DNA of 64,000 nt from positions 1 through 64,000 of the forward strand of contig USIE01000001.1 in NCBI GenBank assembly GCA_900554645.1. Direction: 5' to 3'. The position numbers and the translations under genes are program-made. How positions within the stretch are numbered: the stretch's first letter is position 1; the number at the start of each line of letters is the position of its first letter. Below, piece by piece: positions 15,008-23,882 of this stretch. The stretch is from an uncultured Collinsella sp. (lineage in GTDB: Bacteria; Actinomycetota; Coriobacteriia; Coriobacteriales; Coriobacteriaceae). The notes beneath the pieces are model-generated. The model worked only from the letters and a program-made list of their open reading frames with translations, had not been told where the DNA came from and made no database searches.

Positions 15008-15460
15008 TTACGAACGAGCAGGAACCTTAAGATGCGCACCGGCGGCGAGCGAACCATGCTCCAGATGATTGACGTTACGGATCATGTCGGAAGTCTCTTG
15101 CGTGGAAAGGCCTTCGATTGGATATTCCTCGGCAAGCGACCAAAGAGAATCGCCAGACTGAACGCGAATGGTCTCATATGTAACGTTGGAAACGGACTCG
15201 GCATACGCGGCATGACGAGCGCTAAAGACCGACGTAGCGAGGACAAAGAAGAGCGTAAGCGCAACGGCGACGGCGACAATCGTCGGAACCTTCAGGGCAA
15301 CGCGGGCCGGCGCGACTACAGCCTGCTGATTGCGCGCAGGCTTTACGGTCAAAGGCTGAAAGCCGGAGCGGCCACCCTGAACAACCGTAAAAGTGGGTTC
15401 TGCAGGCGTCTCGAGCTTAAGGGCGAGGTTTCCCTGGACCATATTCGTTGCGTTCATCAT
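15008..15460 (-). CDS. LysM membrane protein, YneA-like SOS division inhibitor
   Basis: 150 residues. A cytoplasmic N-terminus (~55) is followed by one helix (about 58-82) and an extracytoplasmic LysM domain from ~98 (IRVQSGDSLWSLAEEY). It is divergent from lexA, and its promoter (TTGACA-16-GATAAT) has an SOS box filling the spacer. Bacillus yneA, also divergent from lexA, has a helix plus LysM and blocks division during the SOS response. The same position and domain order support this role here; sequence similarity outside LysM is not evident. The protein is somewhat longer than YneA (about 100 residues). Confidence 0.7.
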   Translation of the reverse strand: MMNATNMVQGNLALKLETPAEPTFTVVQGGRSGFQPLTVKPARNQQAVVAPARVALKVPTIVAVAVALTLFFVLATSVFSARHAAYAESVSNVTYETIRVQSGDSLWSLAEEYPIEGLSTQETSDMIRNVNHLEHGSLAAGAHLKVPARS

Positions 15461-15527
15461 GTTCTCCTCTCGCGTGTTTTGCTGAGAACAGTTTTATCAA
15501 GCCGCGCGGACAAAAATGTCTAGCGCG

Positions 15528-15597
15528 AGAACGAATGTTCGGTTATTATTATCTTCGAACAGTTGTTCCTGTCAAGCAAAATTCGAACATTTGTTTG
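15528..15597. promoter_or_regulatory. three SOS boxes in the lexA-LysM intergenic region
   Basis: LexA-type palindromes of the CGAAC-N4-GTTC class lie at 15528-15541 (GAACGAATGTTC), 15556-15569 (CGAACAGTTGTTCC) and 15584-15597 (CGAACATTTGTTTG). The middle box fills the spacer of a minus-strand promoter, -35 TTGACA at 15570-15575 and -10 GATAAT at 15548-15553, that reads the LysM gene. The lexA promoter itself is not obvious. Confidence 0.8.
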
Positions 15598-15620
15598 ACA
15601 TGGGTAGAGAGGATGCCCTG

Positions 15621-16265
15621 ATGGCTCGCAAAATTACCAAGCGTCAGCAGCAAATTTACGACTTCATCAAGGAATATCAGCAGGAGAAGGGTTATCCGCC
15701 CAGCGTGCGCGAGATGGCTTCTGCCGTGGGCCTTTCCTCCCCCAGCACCGTGCACGCCCATCTCTCTGCCCTGGAGGCGCGCGGGCTACTCAAGCGCGAT
15801 GCCACCAAGCCGCGCGCCCTGGAACTCTTTAACGAGGATGGTTCCTCTGTCTCAATTTCCAAATCTGACGAGCCCACCGCACCTCGCGGAACGGTCTCGC
15901 TACCGCTCGTTGGTCGCGTCGCGGCTGGGATTCCCATTCTGGCCGAGCAGAATATCGAAGACACGTTTACTATCCCGACCGAAATCGCCACTGATCAGGG
16001 TTCCTTTATCCTTGAGGTGCATGGGAGCTCAATGATCAATGTCGGCATCTTCAATGGCGATTACATCATCGTCCGTGAACAAAAGAGTGCCATGAACGGC
16101 GAAATTGTCGTGGCCATGATTGATGGTTCGGCGACCGTCAAGACGTTCTACAAGGAGCAGGGGCGTGTGCGCTTGCAGCCCGAGAACGACACTATGGAGC
16201 CTATCTATGCAACGAATCCCGTTATCCTGGGCAAAGTCGTCGGCTTGATGCGCCGGTTCTCGTAA
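15621..16265 (+). CDS. lexA: LexA SOS repressor
   Basis: 214 residues. Winged helix (ITKRQQQIYDFIKEY ... GYPPSVREMA) binds SOS boxes. The C-terminal autoprotease has the cleavage site VAAG, nucleophile serine HGSSMINVG and lysine TVKTFYKE. RecA filaments trigger self-cleavage. GAGAGG precedes the ATG at 15621; an ATG seven codons earlier is possible. It is autoregulated through the boxes upstream. Its stop overlaps the start of the next gene (TAATG). Confidence 0.95.
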   Translation: MARKITKRQQQIYDFIKEYQQEKGYPPSVREMASAVGLSSPSTVHAHLSALEARGLLKRDATKPRALELFNEDGSSVSISKSDEPTAPRGTVSLPLVGRVAAGIPILAEQNIEDTFTIPTEIATDQGSFILEVHGSSMINVGIFNGDYIIVREQKSAMNGEIVVAMIDGSATVKTFYKEQGRVRLQPENDTMEPIYATNPVILGKVVGLMRRFS

Positions 16266-16969
16266 TGCAAAAACGCATCACCATCTTTGATACCGCCCGC
16301 GGGTTTACGATGATTTCTATGGCAGGCTTTCACGCTTGCTACGATCTCGCCTACCTGTACGGCTGGGATATGCCCTGGTTTACCCAGTCAGTCTTTCAAG
16401 ACATCTGGCGCGCCAGCATCAGCTGGGTATTTTTGTTTATCGCGGGTTGGATGTGCACCCTTTCGCGCAACAATATCAAACGTGCCGCCAAATACGCCTT
16501 AGCAGCACTCGTCGTCTGGTTGGCAACAACGCTTGTCTCAGTCGACGATTCGGTTAATTTTGGCATCATCTACTGCATGGCCGCATGTACCGGCATCGTG
16601 GCGTTGACCGATCCCGTCCTTAAGAAGATATCGGCGAGATGGGGCATGCCCCTATGCCTTGTGTTGTTCGCCCTCACCTGGAGCATCCCCAAAACGATCT
16701 ACCCTGTCCCCTACCTGGCGTGGCTGGGATTTCCGAGCCCTGGGTTTGTCTCAGGGGATTACTACCCCATCATCCCGTTTATCTTTATGTATCTTGCAGG
16801 ATACTTCGCCGCACACATAGCGCAGGGAATCGATAAGACCGTCCCTAGCTGGGCCTACGCCAACCCCCTGCCGGCGCTCGCCAACCTTGGACGTCACGCA
16901 CTCCCCTTTTATCTGCTGCATCAGCCCATCATTCTGGGCATTTTGGAGCTCGTCTACTCGGTGCGATAA
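16265..16969 (+). CDS. DUF1624/HGSNAT-like membrane protein
   Basis: 234 residues with about seven helices. The N-terminal RITIFDTARGFTMISMAGFHACYD and the LFIAGWMC motif are those of the DUF1624 family, related to heparan-alpha-glucosaminide N-acetyltransferases, which move acyl groups across membranes. The acceptor in bacteria is unknown. It overlaps lexA by one base and so is likely cotranscribed and SOS-linked, an unusual partner. The final 16 bp overlap the 3' end of convergent hflX. Confidence 0.7.
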   Translation: MQKRITIFDTARGFTMISMAGFHACYDLAYLYGWDMPWFTQSVFQDIWRASISWVFLFIAGWMCTLSRNNIKRAAKYALAALVVWLATTLVSVDDSVNFGIIYCMAACTGIVALTDPVLKKISARWGMPLCLVLFALTWSIPKTIYPVPYLAWLGFPSPGFVSGDYYPIIPFIFMYLAGYFAAHIAQGIDKTVPSWAYANPLPALANLGRHALPFYLLHQPIILGILELVYSVR

Positions 16970-18243
16970 CGCTCGAGCCGCGGTGCAATACGAGCCGGCA
17001 ACTTCGCCACAATACGAACGCCGTCCTCGAGATATTCCTCGTGCAAAAGGGTTCCCTGCTCATGCACGAGTGTGATGAGCGCACCTTCACGATATGGAAT
17101 GTCGGCTGAAAGCAGTACATCGGTGGCAGCAGCCTCGCGAGCAATGCGATCGACGAGATCGCCGAGCCCCTCGCCCGTTTGGGCCGAGAACAGAACGGCT
17201 TCGGGATAACGACGACGGAAACTCAATCGATCGACGCTATCGAGTAGGTCGATTTTATTGAAAACCGTAAGCGTTAAACGCTCTCCGGCGTCGATCTCAT
17301 CAAGCACGCGGTCGACAGCCTCCAGCTGCCGCTCATAGTCCTCGTCAGACGCATCTACGACTTTGAGAATTAGATCGGCACCCAACACCTCGGACAGCGT
17401 CGATTTAAAGGCATCGACCAGACCATGCGGCAGCTTTTGAATAAAGCCGACGGTATCGGTAATCGTCATGCCGCGACCGCCGGGCAGGCGATACGAACGC
17501 GTCGTAGGGTCGAGCGTAGCAAACAGCTTGTCCTGCGAAAGTACCGTAGAGCCGGTCAGACGATTGAGCAACGTCGATTTACCGGCATTGGTATAACCGG
17601 CTAACGCGACGCGAAACGCCGGTGACTCAATGCGGCTCTTGGATTGAACATCGCGACGCTGTTCAACCTGCTTGAGCTCACGACGAAGCGCAGCGATCTT
17701 ATTACGAATGAGGCGACGGTCGACCTCGAGCTGACTTTCGCCCTGACCAAAACGTGAGCCGATGCCGCCGCGCGTCTGCTCCTTGGCGAGATGGCTCCAC
17801 ATGCCACGCAGGCGAGGCAACAAATATTGAAGCTGTGCCAGCTGTACCTGCAGGCGTCCCTCACGCGTCTGAGCATGCAGGCCAAAGATATCCAGGATCA
17901 GTGCTGTACGATCGATAATCTTTACCGGCTCGCCCACGGCTTTCTCCAAATAGGATTGCTGCGAGGGGGTCAGGTCGTCGTCAAAAATAACGACATCGGC
18001 ATCCATGCGATACACCAGGCCGCACAGCTCTTCAACCTTACCGGAACCGATAAACGATTTAGGATACGGCTTTACCAAACGCTGCGACAAACGTGCCGCG
18101 CACTGGGCACCAGCTGTGTGGGCAAGACGCTCCAGCTCATCAAGCGAGCGATCGAGCGGCCATGCATTGTCGCGCCACTCAACACCAATTAAAATGGCAC
18201 GCTCGGGCTCGGGTGCCGTGGGAACAAGGGGGAAACGGGCCAT
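16954..18243 (-). CDS. hflX: ribosome-associated GTPase HflX
   Basis: 429 residues. N-terminal HflX domain (about 20-195, SQRLVKPYPKSFIGSGKVEEL) precedes a coiled linker and a GTPase domain: G1 AGYTNAGKST, G3 DTVGF, G4 NKID. The enzyme binds the 50S subunit and splits stalled 70S ribosomes under stress. It overlaps miaA by one base and is the last gene of the rny-miaB-miaA-hflX run; miaA-hflX linkage is common in bacteria. Confidence 0.93.
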   Translation of the reverse strand: MARFPLVPTAPEPERAILIGVEWRDNAWPLDRSLDELERLAHTAGAQCAARLSQRLVKPYPKSFIGSGKVEELCGLVYRMDADVVIFDDDLTPSQQSYLEKAVGEPVKIIDRTALILDIFGLHAQTREGRLQVQLAQLQYLLPRLRGMWSHLAKEQTRGGIGSRFGQGESQLEVDRRLIRNKIAALRRELKQVEQRRDVQSKSRIESPAFRVALAGYTNAGKSTLLNRLTGSTVLSQDKLFATLDPTTRSYRLPGGRGMTITDTVGFIQKLPHGLVDAFKSTLSEVLGADLILKVVDASDEDYERQLEAVDRVLDEIDAGERLTLTVFNKIDLLDSVDRLSFRRRYPEAVLFSAQTGEGLGDLVDRIAREAAATDVLLSADIPYREGALITLVHEQGTLLHEEYLEDGVRIVAKLPARIAPRLERYRTE

Positions 18244-19181
18244 TAGGCAGCCTCAATACGATGCACGATATCCTCAACGACTTCATCGATCGTACATTCA
18301 TCCATATCAAACCACACGATACGGTCATCGCGCTTAAACCACGAAAGCTGACGCTTGGCATAACGACGCGAACGCATCTTAATGAGTTCGCGAGCCTCAT
18401 CCATGCTCATCACGCCATTGAAAGCATCGATGATCTCTTTATAACCAATTGCCTGCATTGACGTCAGGGCATCCCCCAACCCCTGGTCCATAAGACCGCG
18501 GACCTCATCGACAAGACCCTGCTCAAACATCAGATCGACGCGCTGGTTAATGCGCTCGTAGAGCACCTCGCGATTACGCGTCAGGCCAAACCATAGGGCA
18601 TGATAATGCTCGCGCGGAACACTAAACTGACTTTTTTGCTGTGCATAGGAGATACCATCATCATGCATCTCGAGCGCACGAATCACACGGCGCACGTTAT
18701 GGGGATGAATAACAGCAGCCGATTCTGGATCGCGCTCGGCAAGCAGGGCATGCAGTTCTTCCTCGCCAATACGTTCGGCAAGCTCCTGATAGCCCGCACG
18801 GCGATCGTCCTCAAGTTCACCAGAGGGAAAGTCCATCTCATCGAGGGCTGCCTTGAGATACAGCCCCGTACCTCCGCAAAAAACCGGCAGGCAACCCGAA
18901 CCAAGGAGACGTTCAACATGCGCGCGAGCGTCAGCCTGATAAAGCGCCGCAGAGTACGCCACACCCGGCTCTACAATGTCGACGAGACGCAGCGGCGCCG
19001 TACACTCATCGGGCGCCATCTTTGCGGTACCGATGTCCATGCCGCGATAGATTTGCATCGCATCGCACGACAGCACTTCGGACGAAAGACGAGCCGCCAA
19101 ACGGTCGGCAACATCACTCTTACCAACCGCCGTCGGACCGACGATCGCAACGGCGGAAAGACCTGCCCCGGGAGAAACCAT
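18243..19181 (-). CDS. miaA: tRNA dimethylallyltransferase
   Basis: 312 residues. Transfers the dimethylallyl group of DMAPP to N6 of A37 in tRNAs reading UNN codons. The P-loop IVGPTAVGKSDVA is at the start, with SCDAMQIYRGMDIGTAK (substrate site) and VFCGGTGLYLKA downstream. It overlaps both miaB and hflX by one base, so the three are translationally coupled; MiaB then adds the 2-methylthio group to the MiaA product. Confidence 0.95.
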   Translation of the reverse strand: MVSPGAGLSAVAIVGPTAVGKSDVADRLAARLSSEVLSCDAMQIYRGMDIGTAKMAPDECTAPLRLVDIVEPGVAYSAALYQADARAHVERLLGSGCLPVFCGGTGLYLKAALDEMDFPSGELEDDRRAGYQELAERIGEEELHALLAERDPESAAVIHPHNVRRVIRALEMHDDGISYAQQKSQFSVPREHYHALWFGLTRNREVLYERINQRVDLMFEQGLVDEVRGLMDQGLGDALTSMQAIGYKEIIDAFNGVMSMDEARELIKMRSRRYAKRQLSWFKRDDRIVWFDMDECTIDEVVEDIVHRIEAA

Positions 19182-20551
19182 TAGCGCGGCTCGCCCACAA
19201 CGGAGCCGGACAAATACCAGGTCTTGGCAACGTCAACGTCAACATCAACGATCTTGCCAACAAGCTGATCGATGCTGTAACCCTCGGGGATAGGCGCATG
19301 CACGGTCTGATTCTTGGGACTCTTGCCCAGCAGGACCGCGTCGTTCTTTTTACTCGTTCCCTCAATGAGCGCCGGCACCACAGTATGAAGCTCACCCTGG
19401 TTGTACTCGTGCGCCGTGGTCTCGATAACCTTAACCAGGCGGTTGAAACGCTCGAGAATAACCTCATGCGGCGTAGGATCGTCAATCTCGGCGGCCGGGG
19501 TACCGGCGCGCTTGGAATAGATGAAGGTATAGGCCTGAGCATAGCGGACCGTCTCGGCAAGTGAGAGCGTCTGCTCAAAGTCTTCTTCAGTCTCGCCCGG
19601 GAAGCCAACGATAATGTCGGTCGAGAGCGCGATATCGGGCATGCGGTTGCGAATGCGATCGACCAGGCCCAGATAGTCCTCGCGTGTATAACGGCGATTC
19701 ATCTCTTTGAGGATCCTTGTCGAACCTGACTGGACGGCCAGGTGCAACTGCGGCATAACGACAGGCGTCTCGGCCATGGCGTCGATGGTCTCGGGCAGCA
19801 GGTCCTTGGGATGCGAAGACGTAAAGAAGATGCGCTCCACACCCGTATCGCCCACGGCACGCAGCAGATCGGCAAAACGCGGCTTGCCAAACAGATCGCG
19901 ACCATATGAGTTAACGTTTTGGCCCAGCAGCGTAATCTCACGCACGCCCTGGCGCACCAAACCGGTCACCTCGTCGACAATCTCCTCGAAGGGGCGACTT
20001 TTTTCGCGACCGCGCACGTACGGCACGATGCAATAGGTGCAGAAATTATTGCAGCCTGTCATGATGGGCACCCAGGCGTGATACTGGGTCTCGCGATGCC
20101 ACGGCATGCTCATGGCATCCGTATCCTCATGCTCATTGGTGCGGATATGACGCTTACCATCAAGGAACGCCTCGGCAATGAGCTCGGCCACATGTGCGAT
20201 GGAATGCGTGCCAAAGATGACATTGACGTTATCGACGTTGGTGAGCAGGCCCTCTCCATCACGCTGCGCGATGCAGCCGCCCACGGCAACCACACGCTTG
20301 CCCGAAGGCGAAGGCGGCAGGCTTTTGCAGGAATTGCACTGACCGTACAGGCGAGTATCGGCGGCCTCACGCACACAGCATGTCATGAAGACAACGATAT
20401 CGGCATGCTCGGGATCGAGCGCCATGAGGCAGCCATACGAATCAAGCAGACCGCTCACACGCTCGGAGTCGTGCTGATTCATCTGACAGCCAAAGGTGCG
20501 GATAAAGTAGGTTTTACCGGCAAGAATATCGCGTACGGAACGCTGGTCCAT
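19181..20551 (-). CDS. miaB: tRNA-2-methylthio-N6-dimethylallyladenosine synthase
   Basis: 456 residues. Radical-SAM methylthiotransferase acting on i6A37. N-terminal UPF0004 domain cysteines (FGCQMNQHDSE, MTCCVRE and GGCIAQRDG), the radical-SAM CNNFCTYC triad near 165 and a C-terminal TRAM domain are present. Two in-frame ATGs are six bases apart; AGGA spacing favours the second (20551). It precedes miaA without a gap. Confidence 0.95.
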   Translation of the reverse strand: MDQRSVRDILAGKTYFIRTFGCQMNQHDSERVSGLLDSYGCLMALDPEHADIVVFMTCCVREAADTRLYGQCNSCKSLPPSPSGKRVVAVGGCIAQRDGEGLLTNVDNVNVIFGTHSIAHVAELIAEAFLDGKRHIRTNEHEDTDAMSMPWHRETQYHAWVPIMTGCNNFCTYCIVPYVRGREKSRPFEEIVDEVTGLVRQGVREITLLGQNVNSYGRDLFGKPRFADLLRAVGDTGVERIFFTSSHPKDLLPETIDAMAETPVVMPQLHLAVQSGSTRILKEMNRRYTREDYLGLVDRIRNRMPDIALSTDIIVGFPGETEEDFEQTLSLAETVRYAQAYTFIYSKRAGTPAAEIDDPTPHEVILERFNRLVKVIETTAHEYNQGELHTVVPALIEGTSKKNDAVLLGKSPKNQTVHAPIPEGYSIDQLVGKIVDVDVDVAKTWYLSGSVVGEPR

Positions 20552-20596
20552 GTGCATAAGTCCTAACGATGGGGAGCGAAACGAGGCAAGCAGAAG

Positions 20597-20914
20597 CTAT
20601 GCCACAGGCTTAACATCATCCATGACGACGTTATCCATAGCAGCTCGATTGATCTGGTGAACGTAGATAGAAAGGCGGATGGCCGTGCGCGACTCCCCGT
20701 TAATGAGGATGTCGGAGAACACAGGCGCGCAGGAAATATCAAAACCGGTTGGAATCAAAAAACCGCGCGCGATAGCAACGGCCTTAATGGCCTGGTTGAC
20801 AGCACCGGCACCGACACACTGGATGTTGACGGGTACACCATCCTTGACCATGCCGGCGATGGCGCCGGCAACGGACGCGGGCGATGATTTGCTTGATACC
20901 TTCAGGCAATCCAT
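20597..20914 (-). CDS. spoVS: SpoVS-family protein
   Basis: 105 residues, close to the 86-residue Bacillus protein plus a short tail. LKVSSKSSPASVAGAIAG and CVGAGAVNQAIKAVAIARG with ILINGESRTAIRLSI are the SpoVS core, an Alba-like nucleic-acid-binding fold. Bacillus SpoVS acts in sporulation, but the family also exists in non-spore-formers. AGGAG lies eight bases before the ATG. It sits between the GHKL ATPase and miaB, downstream of rny, in a run seen with RNase Y in other bacteria, so an RNA-related role is plausible. Confidence 0.9.
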   Translation of the reverse strand: MDCLKVSSKSSPASVAGAIAGMVKDGVPVNIQCVGAGAVNQAIKAVAIARGFLIPTGFDISCAPVFSDILINGESRTAIRLSIYVHQINRAAMDNVVMDDVKPVA

Positions 20915-20965
20915 GAAGAAACTCCTGCGTTTAAAAGTACGTTTTAACTGCAATAACTTTATCGT

Positions 20966-20981
20966 ACCGAGTGGACTCGGT
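20966..20981. terminator. short hairpin between ATPase gene and spoVS
   Basis: ACCGAGT/ACTCGGT forms a compact stem eight bases after the ATPase stop on the minus strand, without a T-run. It is more likely an RNA-processing or partial termination site than a full stop. Confidence 0.35.
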
Positions 20982-20988
20982 AAAGGCA

Positions 20989-22074
20989 CTATTCCTCTTT
21001 GGCAAGATCGAAGGTCACGGTGATTCGATCACGCGAAACACGGATCTTTGGGTCGCCGCAAAGATTGAGATAGTACCGGGCGGCAAGGTCATTAAAGTCG
21101 CGCTCCACAGCACGCGAAAACTGTGCCATGTCATCCTTGGCAATACGCAGCCCACGACGATCCTTCGCGAGATCGACAGGAGCCGGCGCATGCGAGGATG
21201 AGTCACGCTCGCGCAGCAGACGCGCAGTCACACCGCGAACGGGCTTAATCTGCCCTGCCAAAATGCGATGGGCCGTGCGCTCGGACATTTCAAGACCCAA
21301 ACCCGAACAAATACGAATAAAGTCCTCGGCATCAGAGGCAAGGCCTAAACGATCGACAACCGGAAGCTCGCTCTCATCATCAATAAACAGGAGACGAGAC
21401 GTATCGAGCCGACTTGACGCCTGAGCATAAAGGGTCGCGGCAATCTCAGACGGAGAACCAAGATAGACATCGCAACCACGTAACTCCTCGAGCGCAAACT
21501 CACAGGCAGCGCGAATAATATTATGCGGACCGCGAGCACAGACATAACGTCCGTCCTCATCCTTGACGGCCTGGGGCCAGCTGGACTGATCGGCACGCTC
21601 GCTGAGGCGGTCGGCCGCAACGCTCACCTTAAAGGCTGAGCCAAGATCGACACCAGACGTGACCACGCGGGCCTCGTCGGTGTTCTGCTTGATCGAAAAC
21701 AATGCCATGCCACGACCGTGAACGCCCCAACGGTCCATCTTCATGCTCTCGAGCTTTGAGGTAACGCGAGCATCGAAGATTCGCTCTTGCATATCCTGCG
21801 GAACACCCGAGCCGTTATCCAGAAAGACAAGCGTGCGGACGCCATCTTCCTTGGTCGTGGCGAGATAGACCTTGTCGGCGCCGGCATCGCGAGCATTACG
21901 GAGCATTTCGATGACGATATCCTCGACATGCTGAATGTCGTGCTTTGCCTGGCGCCGCTCGGCCTCCGAAACGCGGAGGCGGACATACCCCTCGCCAAGG
22001 TTCTCCTCGACGCGAAGGTTGCCCTCCCCCGACATCGACGCGATAAATGAGATGAGCTCGTTCGCGTCGCTCAT
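20989..22074 (-). CDS. GHKL-fold ATPase of unknown function in rny operon
   Basis: 361 residues. The N-terminal half carries the Bergerat fold: N-box VEDIVIEMLRNARDAGAD, G1 FLDNGSGVP and G2 WGVHGRGMALFSIK, the pattern shared by MutL, Hsp90 and histidine kinases. There is no phosphoacceptor histidine domain and no membrane helix. The C-terminal half (about 190-361) is unrecognised, with ILAGQIKPVRGVTARLL near 270. It lies one base behind rny and upstream of spoVS, so it is cotranscribed with RNase Y. A chaperone-like or DNA/RNA-remodelling ATPase is possible; substrate unknown. Confidence 0.7.
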   Translation of the reverse strand: MSDANELISFIASMSGEGNLRVEENLGEGYVRLRVSEAERRQAKHDIQHVEDIVIEMLRNARDAGADKVYLATTKEDGVRTLVFLDNGSGVPQDMQERIFDARVTSKLESMKMDRWGVHGRGMALFSIKQNTDEARVVTSGVDLGSAFKVSVAADRLSERADQSSWPQAVKDEDGRYVCARGPHNIIRAACEFALEELRGCDVYLGSPSEIAATLYAQASSRLDTSRLLFIDDESELPVVDRLGLASDAEDFIRICSGLGLEMSERTAHRILAGQIKPVRGVTARLLRERDSSSHAPAPVDLAKDRRGLRIAKDDMAQFSRAVERDFNDLAARYYLNLCGDPKIRVSRDRITVTFDLAKEE

Positions 22075-22075
22075 A

Positions 22076-23626
22076 TTATTTAGCGATATCGACAGCGCGG
22101 CTCTCGCGAATCACGACGACGCGCACCTGACCGGGATACTCCATCTCTTCCTCGATCTGATGGGCGATATCGTGAGCCAGAACCGTGGACTGGGCATCGG
22201 AGATCTTGTCCGGCTGAACCATGACGTGGACCTCGCGACCGGCCTGCATGGCATAGGTACGCTCGACGCCGTCATGAGAGTTGGCGATCTCCTCGAGCTT
22301 CTCAAGACGCTTGATGTAGTTCTCGGCAGACTCGCGACGGGCACCGGGGCGAGAGGCAGAGACAGCATCGGCGGCCTGCACCAGGACATCGAGCACCGTG
22401 TTGGGGTCGACATCGGCATGGTGAGCCTCGATAGCGTGGACGATAACGGGCTTCTCGCCATAACGGCGGGCAAGCTCAGCGCCGATGACGGCATGCGGCC
22501 CCTCGACGTCATGGTCGATTGCCTTGCCCAGGTCGTGCAGCAGGCCGGCGCGCTTGGCGGTCACAACGTCCAGGCCAAGCTCGGAAGCCATCACGCCGCA
22601 CAGGTCAGAGACTTCGAGGGAGTGCTGAAGCACGTTCTGACCAAACGAGGTACGGTAGCGCAGGGCACCAAGGGTCTTGACGATCTCGGGGTGCAGGTCG
22701 TGAATGCCGGTATCGAATGCAGCTTGCTCGCCAGCCTCGCGCACGCGCTGCTGAACCAGGTCGGCAGCCTTGTGATACATCTCCTCGATGCGGGCGGGGT
22801 GAATGCGGCCGTCGGCGATGAGGTTCTCGAGGGCGACACGGGCGGTCTCACGACGGACCGGATCGAAGCTCGAAAGAACGACGGTCTCGGGCGTGTCGTC
22901 GATCACGAGGTTGACGCCGGAAACCTGCTCGAAGGTCCGGATGTTGCGACCCTCGCGACCGATGATACGGCCCTTGAGGTCATCAGAGGGAATGTGCACG
23001 GAGGTAACGGTGACCTCGGCAGTGTGGTCGGCAGCGCAGCGCTGAATCGCCAGGGAAAGAATCTCCTGGGCGGTCTTGTGGCACTCGGCGCGAACCTGCT
23101 GCTCGGACTCGCGAATAATCGTGGCGGCCTCGTGGGTGACCTCGCCGCGAACCTTATCGAGGAGCTCCTTGTGGGCATCCTCGCGGGTAAGGTCGGCGAT
23201 ACGCTCGAGCTCGGAGGTCTGCTTTGCGCAGAGTTCCTCGAGCTCACGGGAGCGCTTCTCGACCTGACCGGCCTGACTGGACAGCTGATGCTCGCGCTTG
23301 TCGAGAGCGTCGTTGCGGCGATCGAGGGATTCCTCGCGCTGCATCACGCGGTTCTCGAGCGTACGAATCTCGCTCTTACGCTGCTTGTCCTCGGCCTCGG
23401 CGGCCTGCTTGTTCTTGATGATCTCCTCTTTAGCCTCGAGCAGAGCCTCTTTTTTGAGGGTCTCGGCCTGACGCTTTGCATCACCGATCAGGGACTCAGC
23501 CTGTGCGTGTGCCGACTGGATCTTTTCGTCGGCCTCGTGAAGACTACCCTGCTTGGCGGTGCGCATGTAGGCAATGGCGGCGATGGCACCCAAAACGATG
23601 CCAACGAGCGCTGCGATGATAGGCAT
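22076..23626 (-). CDS. rny: ribonuclease Y
   Basis: 516 residues. Membrane-anchored endoribonuclease that starts mRNA decay. An N-terminal helix (about 3-22), a long coiled coil (~30-190), a KH domain ([15 protein letters not shown]) and an HD domain with [12 protein letters not shown] follow the known plan. The ATG at 23626 has AAGGAG five bases upstream; an overlapping GTG at 23632 sits on that site and is less likely. It heads the run rny-ATPase-spoVS-miaB-miaA-hflX. Confidence 0.95.
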   Translation of the reverse strand: MPIIAALVGIVLGAIAAIAYMRTAKQGSLHEADEKIQSAHAQAESLIGDAKRQAETLKKEALLEAKEEIIKNKQAAEAEDKQRKSEIRTLENRVMQREESLDRRNDALDKREHQLSSQAGQVEKRSRELEELCAKQTSELERIADLTREDAHKELLDKVRGEVTHEAATIIRESEQQVRAECHKTAQEILSLAIQRCAADHTAEVTVTSVHIPSDDLKGRIIGREGRNIRTFEQVSGVNLVIDDTPETVVLSSFDPVRRETARVALENLIADGRIHPARIEEMYHKAADLVQQRVREAGEQAAFDTGIHDLHPEIVKTLGALRYRTSFGQNVLQHSLEVSDLCGVMASELGLDVVTAKRAGLLHDLGKAIDHDVEGPHAVIGAELARRYGEKPVIVHAIEAHHADVDPNTVLDVLVQAADAVSASRPGARRESAENYIKRLEKLEEIANSHDGVERTYAMQAGREVHVMVQPDKISDAQSTVLAHDIAHQIEEEMEYPGQVRVVVIRESRAVDIAK

Positions 23627-23661
23627 GCTCACTCCTTTTTATGGATTCGTTACACAACAAA

Positions 23662-23687
23662 GCGAACCGTCCTTATGAACGGCTCGC
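23662..23687 (-). terminator. hairpin in the rny 5' untranslated region
   Basis: GCGAGCCGT/ACGGTTCGC (one G-T pair) with an eight-base loop, followed on the minus strand by TTTGTTGTG. It lies between the rny promoter and start, so it would act as an attenuator or processing site if real. Confidence 0.4.
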
Positions 23688-23792
23688 GACATTTGAGTAA
23701 TATGGGCGCAGCTTATGCGGGTCGGATACAGATAAACATATAAACAAACTCATCACAGATGAGCACATATCACAAAGCAAATGACAGTGTTT

Positions 23793-23821
23793 ATCGTACG
23801 TTGAACCACAACAACTGTCAA
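23793..23821 (-). promoter_or_regulatory. rny promoter
   Basis: On the minus strand a perfect -35 TTGACA (23816-23821), a 17-base spacer and -10 TACGAT (23793-23798) give a near-consensus vegetative promoter with about 165 bases of leader before rny. Confidence 0.75.
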
Positions 23822-23882
23822 ATAAATGGCCCCAGTACGGCGGCTAAAACGCGGTGAACGGCGGGCCACAAAACGCATACGC

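Noticed and set aside
21935-23743. 602-codon open frame antisense to rny
   Set aside because: It mirrors the high-GC codon pattern of rny; translation is Leu/Gly/Asp-rich without domains, and rny is certain.
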